64,000 nucleotides of DNA from the NCBI RefSeq assembly GCF_016772415.1, contig NZ_JAGSGD010000001.1, positions 3,559,501 through 3,623,500 on the forward strand, in the 5' to 3' direction. The stretch comes from Phenylobacterium glaciei (lineage in GTDB: Bacteria; Pseudomonadota; Alphaproteobacteria; Caulobacterales; Caulobacteraceae). Each line of letters begins with the position of its first letter. Positions within the stretch are counted from its first letter, which is position 1. The position numbers and the translations under genes were made by a program. Of the stretch, positions 44,459 to 53,096 are shown piece by piece. A model generated the notes under the pieces. The model worked only from the letters and a program-made list of their open reading frames with translations, ran no database searches and was not told the DNA's origin.

Positions 44459-46672
44459 TTAGGCGACGAAGTCCGTGTTGGCCAGCGTGACCAGGCCCGT
44501 GAGCTTGATCGCGTTGGTCACAGTGTTGTTCGCCGAGCTGTCAGCGAACACGTAGGTGCCCGTGTCAGCGCCGGAGGTCACTTGGATCACCACGATGTCG
44601 CGCGAACCGCCGCCGATCAGCGAGGTCGCATCGGCCAGGGCTTGCGCGTAGCTGGCCGCCGAGGACCCGACCAGGAAGTTCCCGGCCGTACCCGTAACAC
44701 CGAGAGCGAAGCTGTCAGCGCCCGAGGTGTTGAAGTCGGTGATCAGATCCGGCGTCGCCGAAGTCGAGTCACCCGCCGCGAAGACGAAGCGATCCGTACC
44801 GCCGCCGCCGACGAGGGTGTCAGCGCCCGCGCCACCGGTGACGGTTTCGTTGCCGGTGCCGCCCGTGAGGGAGTCGGCGCCGAGGCCGCCATTCAGGATG
44901 CCGCCACCGCTGCTGGCGCTGGCGATGGTGTCGTTGCCATCGTCACCCGAGAGCGTGTTGGCGCCCGTGCCGGACGTCGTGATGGAGTCGTTGCCGAGAC
45001 CACCCGCGATGTTACCCGCACCGTCACCACCGACGATAAGGTCGTTACCGTCGCCACCGGCGATGGTGTCACCGTTCGCGCCACCGACGATCGAGTCATT
45101 GCCGATACCACCATCAAGGATGTTGGAACCCGCGCCACCGTCGAGGGTGTCGTTACCGTCCGAACCCAGCAGGGTGTCGGTGTTGGCGCCGCCCAGGAGG
45201 GTGTCGTCACCGAGACCGCCGTCGGCGTAGTTGGTGCCGGCGCCCGTGGAGAGGGTGTCGTTACCGTCGTTGCCGGAGAGGGTGTCGTAGTCAGCGCCGC
45301 CGAGCACGGAGTCGTTGCCGAGACCGCCCACGCCGACGTTGGTGCCGGCGCCCAGGCCGATCAGGTCGTTGCCGTCACCACCGTCGATGGTGTCGCTTTC
45401 CGTCCCGCCGACCAGGTTGTCGTTACCCAGACCACCGGTGACCGAGTTGGTGCCGTTGCCAGCGTTGACCGCGTCATCGCCGTCGCCGGACGTGACCGTG
45501 TCGTTGTTGGCGCCGCCGAGGAAGGAGTCGTTGCCGGCGCCCAGATCGGTGAGGTCGTTACCGCCACCCACGTTGCTGATCGTGTCGTCGCCAGCGCCGC
45601 CTTGAGCGTTGTCGTCGCCAGCGCCGGAAACGATGGAGTCGTTGCCGAGGTCGCCGAAGATCAGGTCGTTGCCGCCGGCGCCGTCGATGGTGTCGACGCC
45701 TTGGCCACCGAGGATGGTGTCGCTGTCGGCGCCGCCGAGGATCGAGTCATCGCCGAGGTTGCCGTGGGCGTAGTTGGTGCCCGCGCCGGTGGAGATGGTG
45801 TCGCCGCCTTGACCGCCCAGCAGGGTGTCGCCGTTGACGCCGCCGAGGATGGAGTCATCGCCGAGGTTGCCGTTCACGGTGTTGGTGGTGCCGTCGCCGG
45901 TGGAGATGGTGTCGTTGCCATCGAAGCCGGAGATGGTGTCGTTGCCCGTGCCGCCGGTCAGGCTGTCGTTGCCCACGCCGCCGTCGATCGAGTTGGCGCC
46001 CGCGCCGGCGTCGATGGTGTCGTTGCCGTCGCCGCCGACAACCGTGTCAGCGCCGGTGCCGGCCCCGATGGAGTCGTTGCCGAGGTCACCGAACAGAAGG
46101 TTGGCGCCCGAGCCCGCGGCGAAGGTGTCGTCGCCTTGGCCGCCGAGGAGGGTGTCAGCGCCCGTGCCCGACGTGATGCTGTCGTTGCCCAGGTTGCCGT
46201 GCGCGTAGTTGGCGCCGTCGCTGGCGACAATGCTGTCGTCGCCTTGGCCGCCCAGCAGGGTGTCGGCGCCCGTGCCGGCCGAGATCAGGTCGGAACCCTG
46301 GTTGCCCTGGACGTAGTTGGCGCCCCCGGCAGCGTCGAGCGTGTCAGCGCCACCGGCGCCGAACATCGCGTCGCCGGCCGTACCGCCGGCCACCGAGGTG
46401 GCCGAGGCGCTGCCGCCGCCGATGAGCAGCTTGGAGTTGTCGCCGAAGATGCTGAGGAAGTTGTCACCGTTGACGTGGGTGCCGTCCGGATTCAGCGAGA
46501 TCGTGCGGCCGGCGTAGGTCACGTCGATCCGGGCCGGGCTCGCGCCCACCGCCGGAACGTAGGCGACGGAAACGGCAGTCGCCGTTGCGCCGTTGGCGAA
46601 CACGAGGGTGTCAGCGTCGGTGAATGCCGCCTGCTGCGCCGCCGTGATCGTATCGAAGAAATAGTTAGCCAT
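44459..46672 (-). CDS. RTX calcium-binding surface protein (S-layer-like), type I secretion substrate
   Basis: A 737-residue acidic protein with no signal peptide. Residues 1-104 are a non-repetitive head. Residues 105-630 are about 58 glycine- and aspartate-rich nonapeptides (GGxGxDxxx type, such as GNLGNDSIT, GGQGDDTIS) expected to form a calcium beta-roll. The last 107 residues are a non-repetitive tail like a C-terminal type I secretion signal (ending TLANTDFVA). Exported probably by the adjacent ABC/HlyD pair. GGAGAG lies just before the ATG, and a 223-base leader region precedes it. No hydrolase or toxin domain is seen, so a structural role such as S-layer is favoured over haemolysin. 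Confidence 0.88.
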   Translation of the reverse strand: MANYFFDTITAAQQAAFTDADTLVFANGATATAVSVAYVPAVGASPARIDVTYAGRTISLNPDGTHVNGDNFLSIFGDNSKLLIGGGSASATSVAGGTAGDAMFGAGGADTLDAAGGANYVQGNQGSDLISAGTGADTLLGGQGDDSIVASDGANYAHGNLGNDSITSGTGADTLLGGQGDDTFAAGSGANLLFGDLGNDSIGAGTGADTVVGGDGNDTIDAGAGANSIDGGVGNDSLTGGTGNDTISGFDGNDTISTGDGTTNTVNGNLGDDSILGGVNGDTLLGGQGGDTISTGAGTNYAHGNLGDDSILGGADSDTILGGQGVDTIDGAGGNDLIFGDLGNDSIVSGAGDDNAQGGAGDDTISNVGGGNDLTDLGAGNDSFLGGANNDTVTSGDGDDAVNAGNGTNSVTGGLGNDNLVGGTESDTIDGGDGNDLIGLGAGTNVGVGGLGNDSVLGGADYDTLSGNDGNDTLSTGAGTNYADGGLGDDTLLGGANTDTLLGSDGNDTLDGGAGSNILDGGIGNDSIVGGANGDTIAGGDGNDLIVGGDGAGNIAGGLGNDSITTSGTGANTLSGDDGNDTIASASSGGGILNGGLGADSLTGGTGNETVTGGAGADTLVGGGGTDRFVFAAGDSTSATPDLITDFNTSGADSFALGVTGTAGNFLVGSSAASYAQALADATSLIGGGSRDIVVIQVTSGADTGTYVFADSSANNTVTNAIKLTGLVTLANTDFVA
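44783..46306 (-). repeat. 108-bp higher-order repeat array inside the RTX gene
   Basis: The nonapeptides group in fours: GNLGNDSIL-type, GGADxDTLL-type, GGxGxDTIS-type, then xGAGTNYAx-type, where the last lacks the usual Asp and has Asn. This 36-residue unit occurs about 14 times in residues 123-630. Four units carry one extra residue. The pattern shows growth by duplication of 108-base blocks. Confidence 0.8.
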
Positions 46673-46799
46673 GAGTCTCTCCAGTCATGTGTCACACGGA
46701 CCGCCTGAAAACGCCTGGCCACCATTGCCGAATGGCGCGGTCCCAGGAAGTCCTTACCGTTCGCCATAACATGGTCGTGGCGAAGGTTAAACGAGCCCG

Positions 46800-46811
46800 A
46801 GGAAGACGTAT
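46800..46811. promoter_or_regulatory. Shared upstream sequence, variant copy 3
   Basis: AGGAAGACGTAT matches 10 of 12 bases of the sequence seen at 40504 and 50034. It lies 128 bases before the RTX start codon in the 223-base gap, which otherwise holds a TTAACC element and no gene. Weak on its own; meaningful only with the other copies. Confidence 0.3.
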
Positions 46812-46895
46812 CGGAACCGTTGAAAATGCGCAACAGTAAAAACGGCGGGAAACCAGCCCCTTCTGCAGCGCTTGGGAGGGCGGTTCGCCCCCTGA

Positions 46896-48263
46896 TCAAT
46901 CTTCTTTCAGAGAGTCTCTGATCGTGTCGGTCAGCGGGCTGACGACGTAGGAGAGAATGGTCCGCGTCCCGGTCACGATGGAGACCGCCGCCGGCATGCC
47001 GGGACTGAGCTTGGCCCCCTTGGGAAGGCTCGCAAGGTCTTTGGGAGCGATGCGGATATCTGCGCGGAAGTAGCCTTCCCCGGTCTTTTGATCGCTCAGC
47101 GAATCGGCTGAGACGGCGATCACCTCGCCCTGCACGGGCGAGACCTTGCGGTAGTTGAAGGCGGTCAGGCGGACCTCGGCTTTCATGCCGACTTTCACGT
47201 CGTCGATGTCGGCCGGCTTGATCTTGGCCGAGATGATCAGGGGCGCATTGGCCGGGACGATATTCATCAGCACTTCGCCGGGCCCGACGACACCGCCGAT
47301 GGTCGACTGTGACAGATCCAGCACATAACCATCGACCGGAGACCGCAGGATCGCATTGTTCAGGGTCTGGCGCGCGGCGGTGAGCCGCGGCGAGACATCC
47401 GACAGGCCCGCCTGCATCTGGCGAAGGCCATCGGCGGCCTGACTGACCCTCTGATCCCGGAGCGAATTGAGTTGCAGACGGGTCTCGCCCTTCTGCTGGC
47501 GCAGGCGAGTGATCTCGGAGTTTAAAGCGCCCCGGCGTCCGGCCAGGTCGGCCAAGCTCCTGTCGTAGCGAAGGATCAGGGTCTTGGGGGCGTAGCCCTT
47601 CTCATAGAGGGTCTGGTAGCCCGACAGTTCTTCCTTGGTCAGGCGGACGCTCTCCTCAAGCGCGTCGAGCTGAGCCTGTACGCCGGAGATCTGTGATTCG
47701 ATCTGGCTCTGGCGCTGGTTCAGCACGTCGGCTTGGCTGTCGAAGAACTGTAGGCGCGTCGAGAACAGCAATTGCTGATCCTGGATCAGGCCCGCGACCC
47801 GAGGATCGGAGATTCGCGTGGTCAGGCTCGCCGGGATGCTCAGCACGCGGGCGCCGCGGGCCTCAGCCTCGAAGCGCGCGCTCTGGGCCATCAGGGCGTC
47901 GGACTGATTCTGGAACACATCGACGGCCGCCTTGGGCTGCACGTCGTCGAGAATGAGCAGCGGCTGACCGGCCGCCACATGCTGGCCTTCGCGCACCGGG
48001 ATGGCCCGCACGGAGCCGCCCTCGCGGTGTCGGATGACCTTGCGATTAGCTTCCACCCGCACCAGGCCCGGCGCCATGATCGCGCTGCGAACAGGCGAGA
48101 CCGCCGCCCAAAGAATCATGGCGACGACGAAGACGCCGACGATTGCGCCGCCGACGATCATCGGCCGGCGCAGCTTGCGTTTCAGCTCGGGATCGAGAGC
48201 CTGCTCCTGACCGCTGAAGGTCGGGGTCACATAGGCCTTGATCGGGGTTACGTCGCGGGTCAT
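46896..48263 (-). CDS. HlyD-family type I secretion adaptor
   Basis: A 455-residue membrane fusion protein. One membrane helix near residues 36-56, a lipoyl/barrel-sandwich hybrid around it (VRAIPVREGQHVAAGQPLL), a long alpha-helical hairpin (about 150-290) and a C-terminal domain with the RTX-family signature PGMPAAVSIVTG. It spans the periplasm between the ABC protein and an outer membrane TolC-type channel, which is not in the window. It overlaps the ABC gene by 4 bases. Confidence 0.9.
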   Translation of the reverse strand: MTRDVTPIKAYVTPTFSGQEQALDPELKRKLRRPMIVGGAIVGVFVVAMILWAAVSPVRSAIMAPGLVRVEANRKVIRHREGGSVRAIPVREGQHVAAGQPLLILDDVQPKAAVDVFQNQSDALMAQSARFEAEARGARVLSIPASLTTRISDPRVAGLIQDQQLLFSTRLQFFDSQADVLNQRQSQIESQISGVQAQLDALEESVRLTKEELSGYQTLYEKGYAPKTLILRYDRSLADLAGRRGALNSEITRLRQQKGETRLQLNSLRDQRVSQAADGLRQMQAGLSDVSPRLTAARQTLNNAILRSPVDGYVLDLSQSTIGGVVGPGEVLMNIVPANAPLIISAKIKPADIDDVKVGMKAEVRLTAFNYRKVSPVQGEVIAVSADSLSDQKTGEGYFRADIRIAPKDLASLPKGAKLSPGMPAAVSIVTGTRTILSYVVSPLTDTIRDSLKED

Positions 48264-49990
48264 CGGGCCGCCCCTATGGCTTGCACGGCGGCCGGCTGAG
48301 TAAAGCGGGCCAGAACCTGATCGCGCGGACCAAACAGCTCCATGCGTCCGTCACGCAGCACCAGGATCTTGTCGGCCGCCCGGAACAGGTTGGGCTTGTG
48401 GGACACCACCGCGATGGTGACGCCGGCGGCCTTGAGGGTGTCGAGCGCCTTCATCAGGGCGTCCTCGCCCTCGGCGTCCAGGCTGGCGTTGGGTTCGTCG
48501 AGCACGATGAACGGCGGCTGCTTCAGAACAGCGCGGGCCAGGCCGATACGCTGGCGCTGACCGGCCGACAGCACGTGGACGCTCTCGCCAAGGTCGGTGT
48601 CGTAGCCTCTGGGCAGGCGGAGGATGAGCTCGTGGACGCCGGCGATCTGGGCCGCCGCCACCACCTCGGCGTCGGTGACATCGGGCTGGAAGCGGGCGAT
48701 GTTGTCGCGGATGGTGCCGGCGAACAGCTCGGTGTCCTGCGGCAGGTAGCCGACGTTGCGGCCGAAGTCCTGGCGGTCCCAGGTGAAAACGTCGGCGCCG
48801 TCGAGGCGGATATTTCCGTTGTTGGGTTTCCAGATGCCCATCATCAGCCGCGAGAGCGTCGACTTGCCGGCCCCCGACGGACCGATGATGCCTAGCATCT
48901 CGCCCGGCTCGATCTTGAAGTTGATGCCCTGCAGGACGAACTTCTCCGCGCCGGCCGGGGCGAAGTTGACACCCTCCACCGACAGCCGGCCCGTGGCGCG
49001 GGGCAGACCGGTGACCGGCTTGGCCGGCTTGTAGTCACCGAAGATCTGCATCAGCCGGTCGAAGGCTCGGGTGCCCTGCAGCATGCCGTCCCAGGAACCT
49101 ACCAGCCGGTCGATGGGCTGGAGGGCGCGGGCCGCCAGGATCATGTTGGCGAACAGCAGGCCCGAGTGAATCTTGCCCTTCACCACGAGATAGGCGCCGA
49201 TAGCGATGATCAGCACCTGGATGACCTGTCGCCACCACTTGCTGAGATTCGATAGGGCGCTAGCCGTGTTGCTGGCGTCGGCGCTGCGGTTCATGGTCGT
49301 CTGCCGGAAGCCGACCCAACGGCCGCCGAGCGTTTCCACCATGCCCATGGCCCGCACAACCTCGCCGTTGCGCAGGGCCGCGTCGGTGAAGGCGTAACTG
49401 CGCAGGGCCGCATCGTTGGCTTCGCCCAGCATAGGCCGGGTGGCCCGGTCCTGGATCAGGGTGATGGCCACCAGAACCACGGCGCCCAGCAGGGTCACTA
49501 TGCCTACCAGGGGGTCAATGAACCACAGGACGACCAGGAAAACCGGCATCCAGGGCAGGTCGAAGACCACGCCGAAAGTGGGGCCTGTCAGCATCTGGCG
49601 GAACGTGTCGAGGTCGCGCAGAGCCTGGGAGCGCAGGGCCGGATTGCCGCGCACCACGCCGTCGAACAGGGCCGAGAACACGTGGCCCGAGACCCGCTGG
49701 TCCATGACCACGCCATAGTTTACCAGCACCTTGGTCCTGTAGTGGTCGATGACACCGGAGACCGCGAAGGTGGCCAGCACGCCGAAGGTGATCACCAGCA
49801 GGGTGGGAATGCTGCCGCTGCTCATCACCCGCCCATAGATCTGGAAGGTGTAGAGCGGCAGCGCCATGTAGAGCAGGTTCGAGACCAGGCTGAACGCCGC
49901 GGCCACAGCCAGGGAGGGATAGCCCTCACGGATCGCCCGCGTCAGCGGATTGTCCGGCTGATCCGCCGACAGCAGCTTGAAAATCTTCAT
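48260..49990 (-). CDS. Type I secretion ABC transporter (PrtD/RsaD-like)
   Basis: A 576-residue permease-ATPase of the PrtD type. Six membrane segments in the first 300 residues, then Walker A GIIGPSGAGKSTLSRL, signature LSAGQRQRIGLA and Walker B FIVLDEPNASLD. No C39 peptidase domain, so the substrate is not a leader-peptide bacteriocin. First gene of the exporter pair, with the RTX gene directly downstream, as in the Caulobacter RsaD/RsaE/RsaA system but in different order. Confidence 0.92.
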   Translation of the reverse strand: MKIFKLLSADQPDNPLTRAIREGYPSLAVAAAFSLVSNLLYMALPLYTFQIYGRVMSSGSIPTLLVITFGVLATFAVSGVIDHYRTKVLVNYGVVMDQRVSGHVFSALFDGVVRGNPALRSQALRDLDTFRQMLTGPTFGVVFDLPWMPVFLVVLWFIDPLVGIVTLLGAVVLVAITLIQDRATRPMLGEANDAALRSYAFTDAALRNGEVVRAMGMVETLGGRWVGFRQTTMNRSADASNTASALSNLSKWWRQVIQVLIIAIGAYLVVKGKIHSGLLFANMILAARALQPIDRLVGSWDGMLQGTRAFDRLMQIFGDYKPAKPVTGLPRATGRLSVEGVNFAPAGAEKFVLQGINFKIEPGEMLGIIGPSGAGKSTLSRLMMGIWKPNNGNIRLDGADVFTWDRQDFGRNVGYLPQDTELFAGTIRDNIARFQPDVTDAEVVAAAQIAGVHELILRLPRGYDTDLGESVHVLSAGQRQRIGLARAVLKQPPFIVLDEPNASLDAEGEDALMKALDTLKAAGVTIAVVSHKPNLFRAADKILVLRDGRMELFGPRDQVLARFTQPAAVQAIGAAR

Positions 49991-50033
49991 GGGCGCCAGG
50001 CCGTCTCGTTACTTGCGGGTGAACCGCGCCGAA

Positions 50034-50052
50034 TGAAGTCGTATACGCCAAC
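50034..50052. promoter_or_regulatory. Shared upstream sequence, copy 2
   Basis: ATGAAGTCGTAT followed at once by ACGCCAA, 44 bases before the type I exporter start codon. It overlaps a 6-bp inverted repeat GTCGTA / TACGAC (50039-50044 and 50057-50062). The rest of the 236-base gap up to the DUF6270 gene shows no gene. Confidence 0.4.
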
Positions 50053-50226
50053 TGTTACGACAGAAGGCGGCAAGAGCGCGCGACAGATGATCGGCGCCCT
50101 TCGTGATGTCAATGCCACACCCCCGCGGCGAGCGCGCGCAGCGGGATGCTCGCTCGGCCCGGGATGGCGTGGCGGCGAGCTGTGGTAAGGAATGGCGGAC
50201 AGCGGTTTGATAGGAGACGTGCCCGC

Positions 50227-50991
50227 GTGGCTAGGGTGGCGATAATCGGCAGCTGCATAACGCGGGATTTGTGGCCGATCCTGGGCGAAGCGCCCGCCGA
50301 CCTGCTGTACGTTTCGCGCACCAGCCTGCCCAGCCTGTTCGCCCGCCCCCTGACGGACGCCGTGGTCGCCAGCGACCCGCCGCCCGGCCTGGCGCGGCAT
50401 CAGAACAACGCCGTGCGCGCCGATCTGAAGAAGTCGTCCCTGGCCGCCCTGATCGATCACCGTCCTACCCATCTGATCTTCGACTTCATCGACGAACGCT
50501 TTGATCTCCTGGCGGCGGGCGACACCCTGGTCACCCATAGCTGGGAGCTTGAGGCCAGCGGCTACCTCGCTCAACCGGCCTTTTCCTCCGCACGGATCGT
50601 GCCGCGCGCATCCACCCAGTGCGACCAGCTCTGGCGCGAAGCCGCCCTGGAAATGGCGACCTTCCTGCAGCTGACGCCGCTGAGGGACACCCAGATCATT
50701 CTGCATGCGTCTCAGTGGGCGCAACGATACCTGGACCGTGCGGGCCAGCTGCGCGACTTCGACCCCGACGTGATGATCTTCGACGGCAATGTCGGGCGTC
50801 TGGACGACCACAACGCCCTGCTGGCCGGCTATCAGCAGCGATTCGCGCAGATGACGGGCGCCGCCCGGGTCAGCGCGGCCCCGGAGCTGGTGATGGGCGA
50901 CGTCGGCCACCGCTGGGGCCTCAGCCCCTTCCACTATGTCGCCGACTATTACCGCGACATCTGGCGTCAGCTGCGGGCGCTTGGGATCTAG
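50227..50991 (+). CDS. DUF6270 protein
   Basis: A 254-residue protein with the hallmarks IIGSCITRDL at the N terminus and FDFIDERFDL near residue 80, and LSPFHYVADYYRD near the end, as in DUF6270 proteins that occur in polysaccharide loci. The GSC start and the HxxxD-like end resemble SGNH/GDSL esterase-fold proteins, which suggests glycan acylation or deacylation, by inference. GTG 50227 is chosen because AGGAG lies about 10 bases upstream and the fold begins at once. It converges with the next gene, overlapping 4 bases. Confidence 0.75.
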   Translation: MARVAIIGSCITRDLWPILGEAPADLLYVSRTSLPSLFARPLTDAVVASDPPPGLARHQNNAVRADLKKSSLAALIDHRPTHLIFDFIDERFDLLAAGDTLVTHSWELEASGYLAQPAFSSARIVPRASTQCDQLWREAALEMATFLQLTPLRDTQIILHASQWAQRYLDRAGQLRDFDPDVMIFDGNVGRLDDHNALLAGYQQRFAQMTGAARVSAAPELVMGDVGHRWGLSPFHYVADYYRDIWRQLRALGI

Positions 50992-52154
50992 GCGTCGTCG
51001 GAGAGCGAAGCCCAATGCTCCAAGGGCGTCAGCCGGAGATCGGCGGCCTCCCCGACAAGGGGCGCGGCCACGGTCCAGGCGCCGCCCTGCAGGTAGTCGG
51101 TCAGGGGATCGACGTCGGCGCGCAGCTGGTCGCCGCGAAGCGCCATGTAACGGGCGGCGTCGAACCACGGCCCCGGATTGCGGCCCTCGCGGCCGCCCGC
51201 CAGGACGTAGTGGCTCAGCGGCTCGAGGCCGCCAGCCGCGACGTCGGGATATTGGTCGTGATACCAGGCCGGATCGAACAGCCGGTGGGGCTTCAGCCCG
51301 AGCGCCGACCCAACCGTCACATAGTGGACCAGGGCCGGGACCTGCGCCTCCGCGCCCGCTAACCGGGCCCGATAGCGCGCCGCCTGGAACAGGGGATGGG
51401 GGCTGAGATCGCGCCGCCAGCCTTCGCGCAGATAGTGGGCCAGGGGATTTTCGCCGCTTTGGGCCAGTTCCGGGGCCTGGGCGACATAGTGGTCGATGCT
51501 GAACAGCGGATGCGGATCGCGCCCCATCGCCGCGCCGCGGTGCACGAAGTGTTCCAGGGGTGAGAGCCCCGTGGCCGCGAGGTCTTCTGCGTTGCGGGCG
51601 GCGTAGAAGGCGCGATCGAAAAGCGGGTGGGGCGAGCGGCCCTCCGCCCAGCCGCGGGCGATGTAGTGGACCAGGGGGGCCAGACGGCCGCTGGCGACAT
51701 CCGGATAGGTCGCCAGATACCAAGCCTGGTCCAGCAGGGCGGCGGGCTGGGCGGCGGGATCGGCCTCGCGCCGCGCGTAGGCCGCCATGGCCGAAAGGCC
51801 GCCCCCGACCCGGGCCCAGAGACCCGAGCGGGCGATGACCAGGGCGCCGCCCAGCGAGCCCAGACGCACCAGGGCCGCGTCGAGGCGGCGTTTGACGCGG
51901 TTGCGGCGGCGGGCGCGCATCTTGGCTTCAGCCGCCGCGCGATAGGCATTGGCGGCGGCGGCGCGCCCCTCGGCCTCAGCCCGCGCCACGGCGATCAGGG
52001 CCTCGGCCAGCGCCTGGCTCAAACGCCCGCGCGTCAGGGCCTCGGCGGTCTGGGCCCGCTGCACCTCCTCGCGCAGGGCGGCGTGGCGTAGGGCCAGGGT
52101 CTCGACCTTGGCGGCGAGATCGGGGCAGTCCTTCGATGTCACGGGAGCGGTCAC
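50988..52154 (-). CDS. Coiled-coil protein with six 38-residue FD..WY..YPDVA repeats
   Basis: A 388-residue protein with no catalytic domain I can see. Residues 12-80 are an Ala/Arg/Glu-rich coiled coil, then a basic stretch and RSGLW. From 140, six tandem units of about 38 residues follow the pattern LFDxxWYxxxYPDVAxxGxxPLxHYxxxGxxEGRxPHP. The same units occur in the proteins at 54119 and 57177. It may be a scaffold or glycan-binding partner of those glycosyltransferases. Two bases after the previous gene's stop side. Confidence 0.75.
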   Translation of the reverse strand: MTAPVTSKDCPDLAAKVETLALRHAALREEVQRAQTAEALTRGRLSQALAEALIAVARAEAEGRAAAANAYRAAAEAKMRARRRNRVKRRLDAALVRLGSLGGALVIARSGLWARVGGGLSAMAAYARREADPAAQPAALLDQAWYLATYPDVASGRLAPLVHYIARGWAEGRSPHPLFDRAFYAARNAEDLAATGLSPLEHFVHRGAAMGRDPHPLFSIDHYVAQAPELAQSGENPLAHYLREGWRRDLSPHPLFQAARYRARLAGAEAQVPALVHYVTVGSALGLKPHRLFDPAWYHDQYPDVAAGGLEPLSHYVLAGGREGRNPGPWFDAARYMALRGDQLRADVDPLTDYLQGGAWTVAAPLVGEAADLRLTPLEHWASLSDDA

Positions 52155-52155
52155 G

Positions 52156-53019
52156 CTAGAGCGGGGGAACGACGGGCATCTTCAGGTTCGAGAACCCGTT
52201 GTCCATGTGCTCGATCTCCAGGAAACTCGAAGAGCGGCCATAGGCCTTGTAGATCGAGAAGGTCTTGGCGACCCCCAGCGTCGCGGAGCTTTCCAGCGGC
52301 GAGATAAACCCCACGTCACGGTCCATCCAATGGGGCTGGCGCATCCAGTAGTTCAGCTGGTCCCGGGTCAGTGCGAAGTAGCCGGAGTGCGGATTGCGCG
52401 CCCGGCGGAACACAGTCTGACGGCCCAGCGGCGCGCCATAGAGGGTGTCGTCGTCACTGACGAAGGCGTTCATGTTGTCGGCGATTTTCGCATTCAGGTC
52501 GCCGTCGATATAGGTCTTGAGCGTCGGCGCCCGGCGGTTCCACTCGATGCGATTGGGAAACAGCACCCGCTTCTGGCCATAGGTCTGGTTGAACCAGAAG
52601 AGCTTGGAAAAGAAGCTGGGATCGTTGATCCGCAGGTCGTCCTCGCTGAACACAAACAGGTCGTAGCGGTTGGCCCGTTCGGCGATGATCTGCTGGGCGG
52701 AAAAGCCCAGCATGCGCGGGTTCTCCAGCTCCAGCTTGGCGACCTTCACCCCGTACTGGCGGCAGAACTCCGGGGTCAGCAGGTGCTTCTCGCTGGTGGT
52801 CACCGCGATGATGTCGATGTCGTCGTCAGACCCCACCCCCGGCTGGAAGCTCTTGGTCCCCACATCCATGGTTGTGGAGGTCCCGAACTGGCCGCGATAG
52901 GCGCAGATCACCTCCTCGATGGCGCGCTGGCGATCGTCGCGCCGCCGCTCGTTGGTGGAGGAGTGGCGGGAATTGGCCTCGGCCGAGAAGTAATGGGCGA
53001 TGGTGACGAGGATGCGCAT
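52156..53019 (-). CDS. Hypothetical protein, possible GT-A-type glycosyltransferase
   Basis: A 287-residue protein I cannot assign to a family. It begins with a strand and helix (RILVTIAHYFS), has a mid-protein acidic motif FVFSEDDLRI near residue 125 that resembles the DxD region of GT-A enzymes, and an aromatic, charged C-terminal half. No signal peptide or membrane segment. Lies in the minus-strand glycosyltransferase operon, 2 bases before the repeat protein. Confidence 0.65.
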   Translation of the reverse strand: MRILVTIAHYFSAEANSRHSSTNERRRDDRQRAIEEVICAYRGQFGTSTTMDVGTKSFQPGVGSDDDIDIIAVTTSEKHLLTPEFCRQYGVKVAKLELENPRMLGFSAQQIIAERANRYDLFVFSEDDLRINDPSFFSKLFWFNQTYGQKRVLFPNRIEWNRRAPTLKTYIDGDLNAKIADNMNAFVSDDDTLYGAPLGRQTVFRRARNPHSGYFALTRDQLNYWMRQPHWMDRDVGFISPLESSATLGVAKTFSIYKAYGRSSSFLEIEHMDNGFSNLKMPVVPPL

Positions 53020-53096
53020 AGAGGAGCCTGGCGGGAAAGGAGCGGCACGGTAGGCAAGCGGGATGGGCCACGCAAGCTGGCGGGGCGGACGGTGAT

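Noticed and set aside
44783-46306. Regular DNA repeats that could be read as CRISPR or satellite DNA
   Set aside because: They are in frame, code for RTX nonapeptides and have no unique spacers.
44459-46672. RTX protein as haemolysin or toxin
   Set aside because: No acyltransferase gene, no hydrophobic pore region and no enzymatic domain; only repeats, head and tail.
44444-46708. 754-codon plus-strand open frame opposite the RTX gene
   Set aside because: Its Val/Ala/Gly-rich repetitive translation is the antisense image of the RTX repeats; no start site or family resemblance.
48260-49990. ABC protein as bacteriocin exporter
   Set aside because: No C39 peptidase domain and no small leader-bearing peptide gene nearby.
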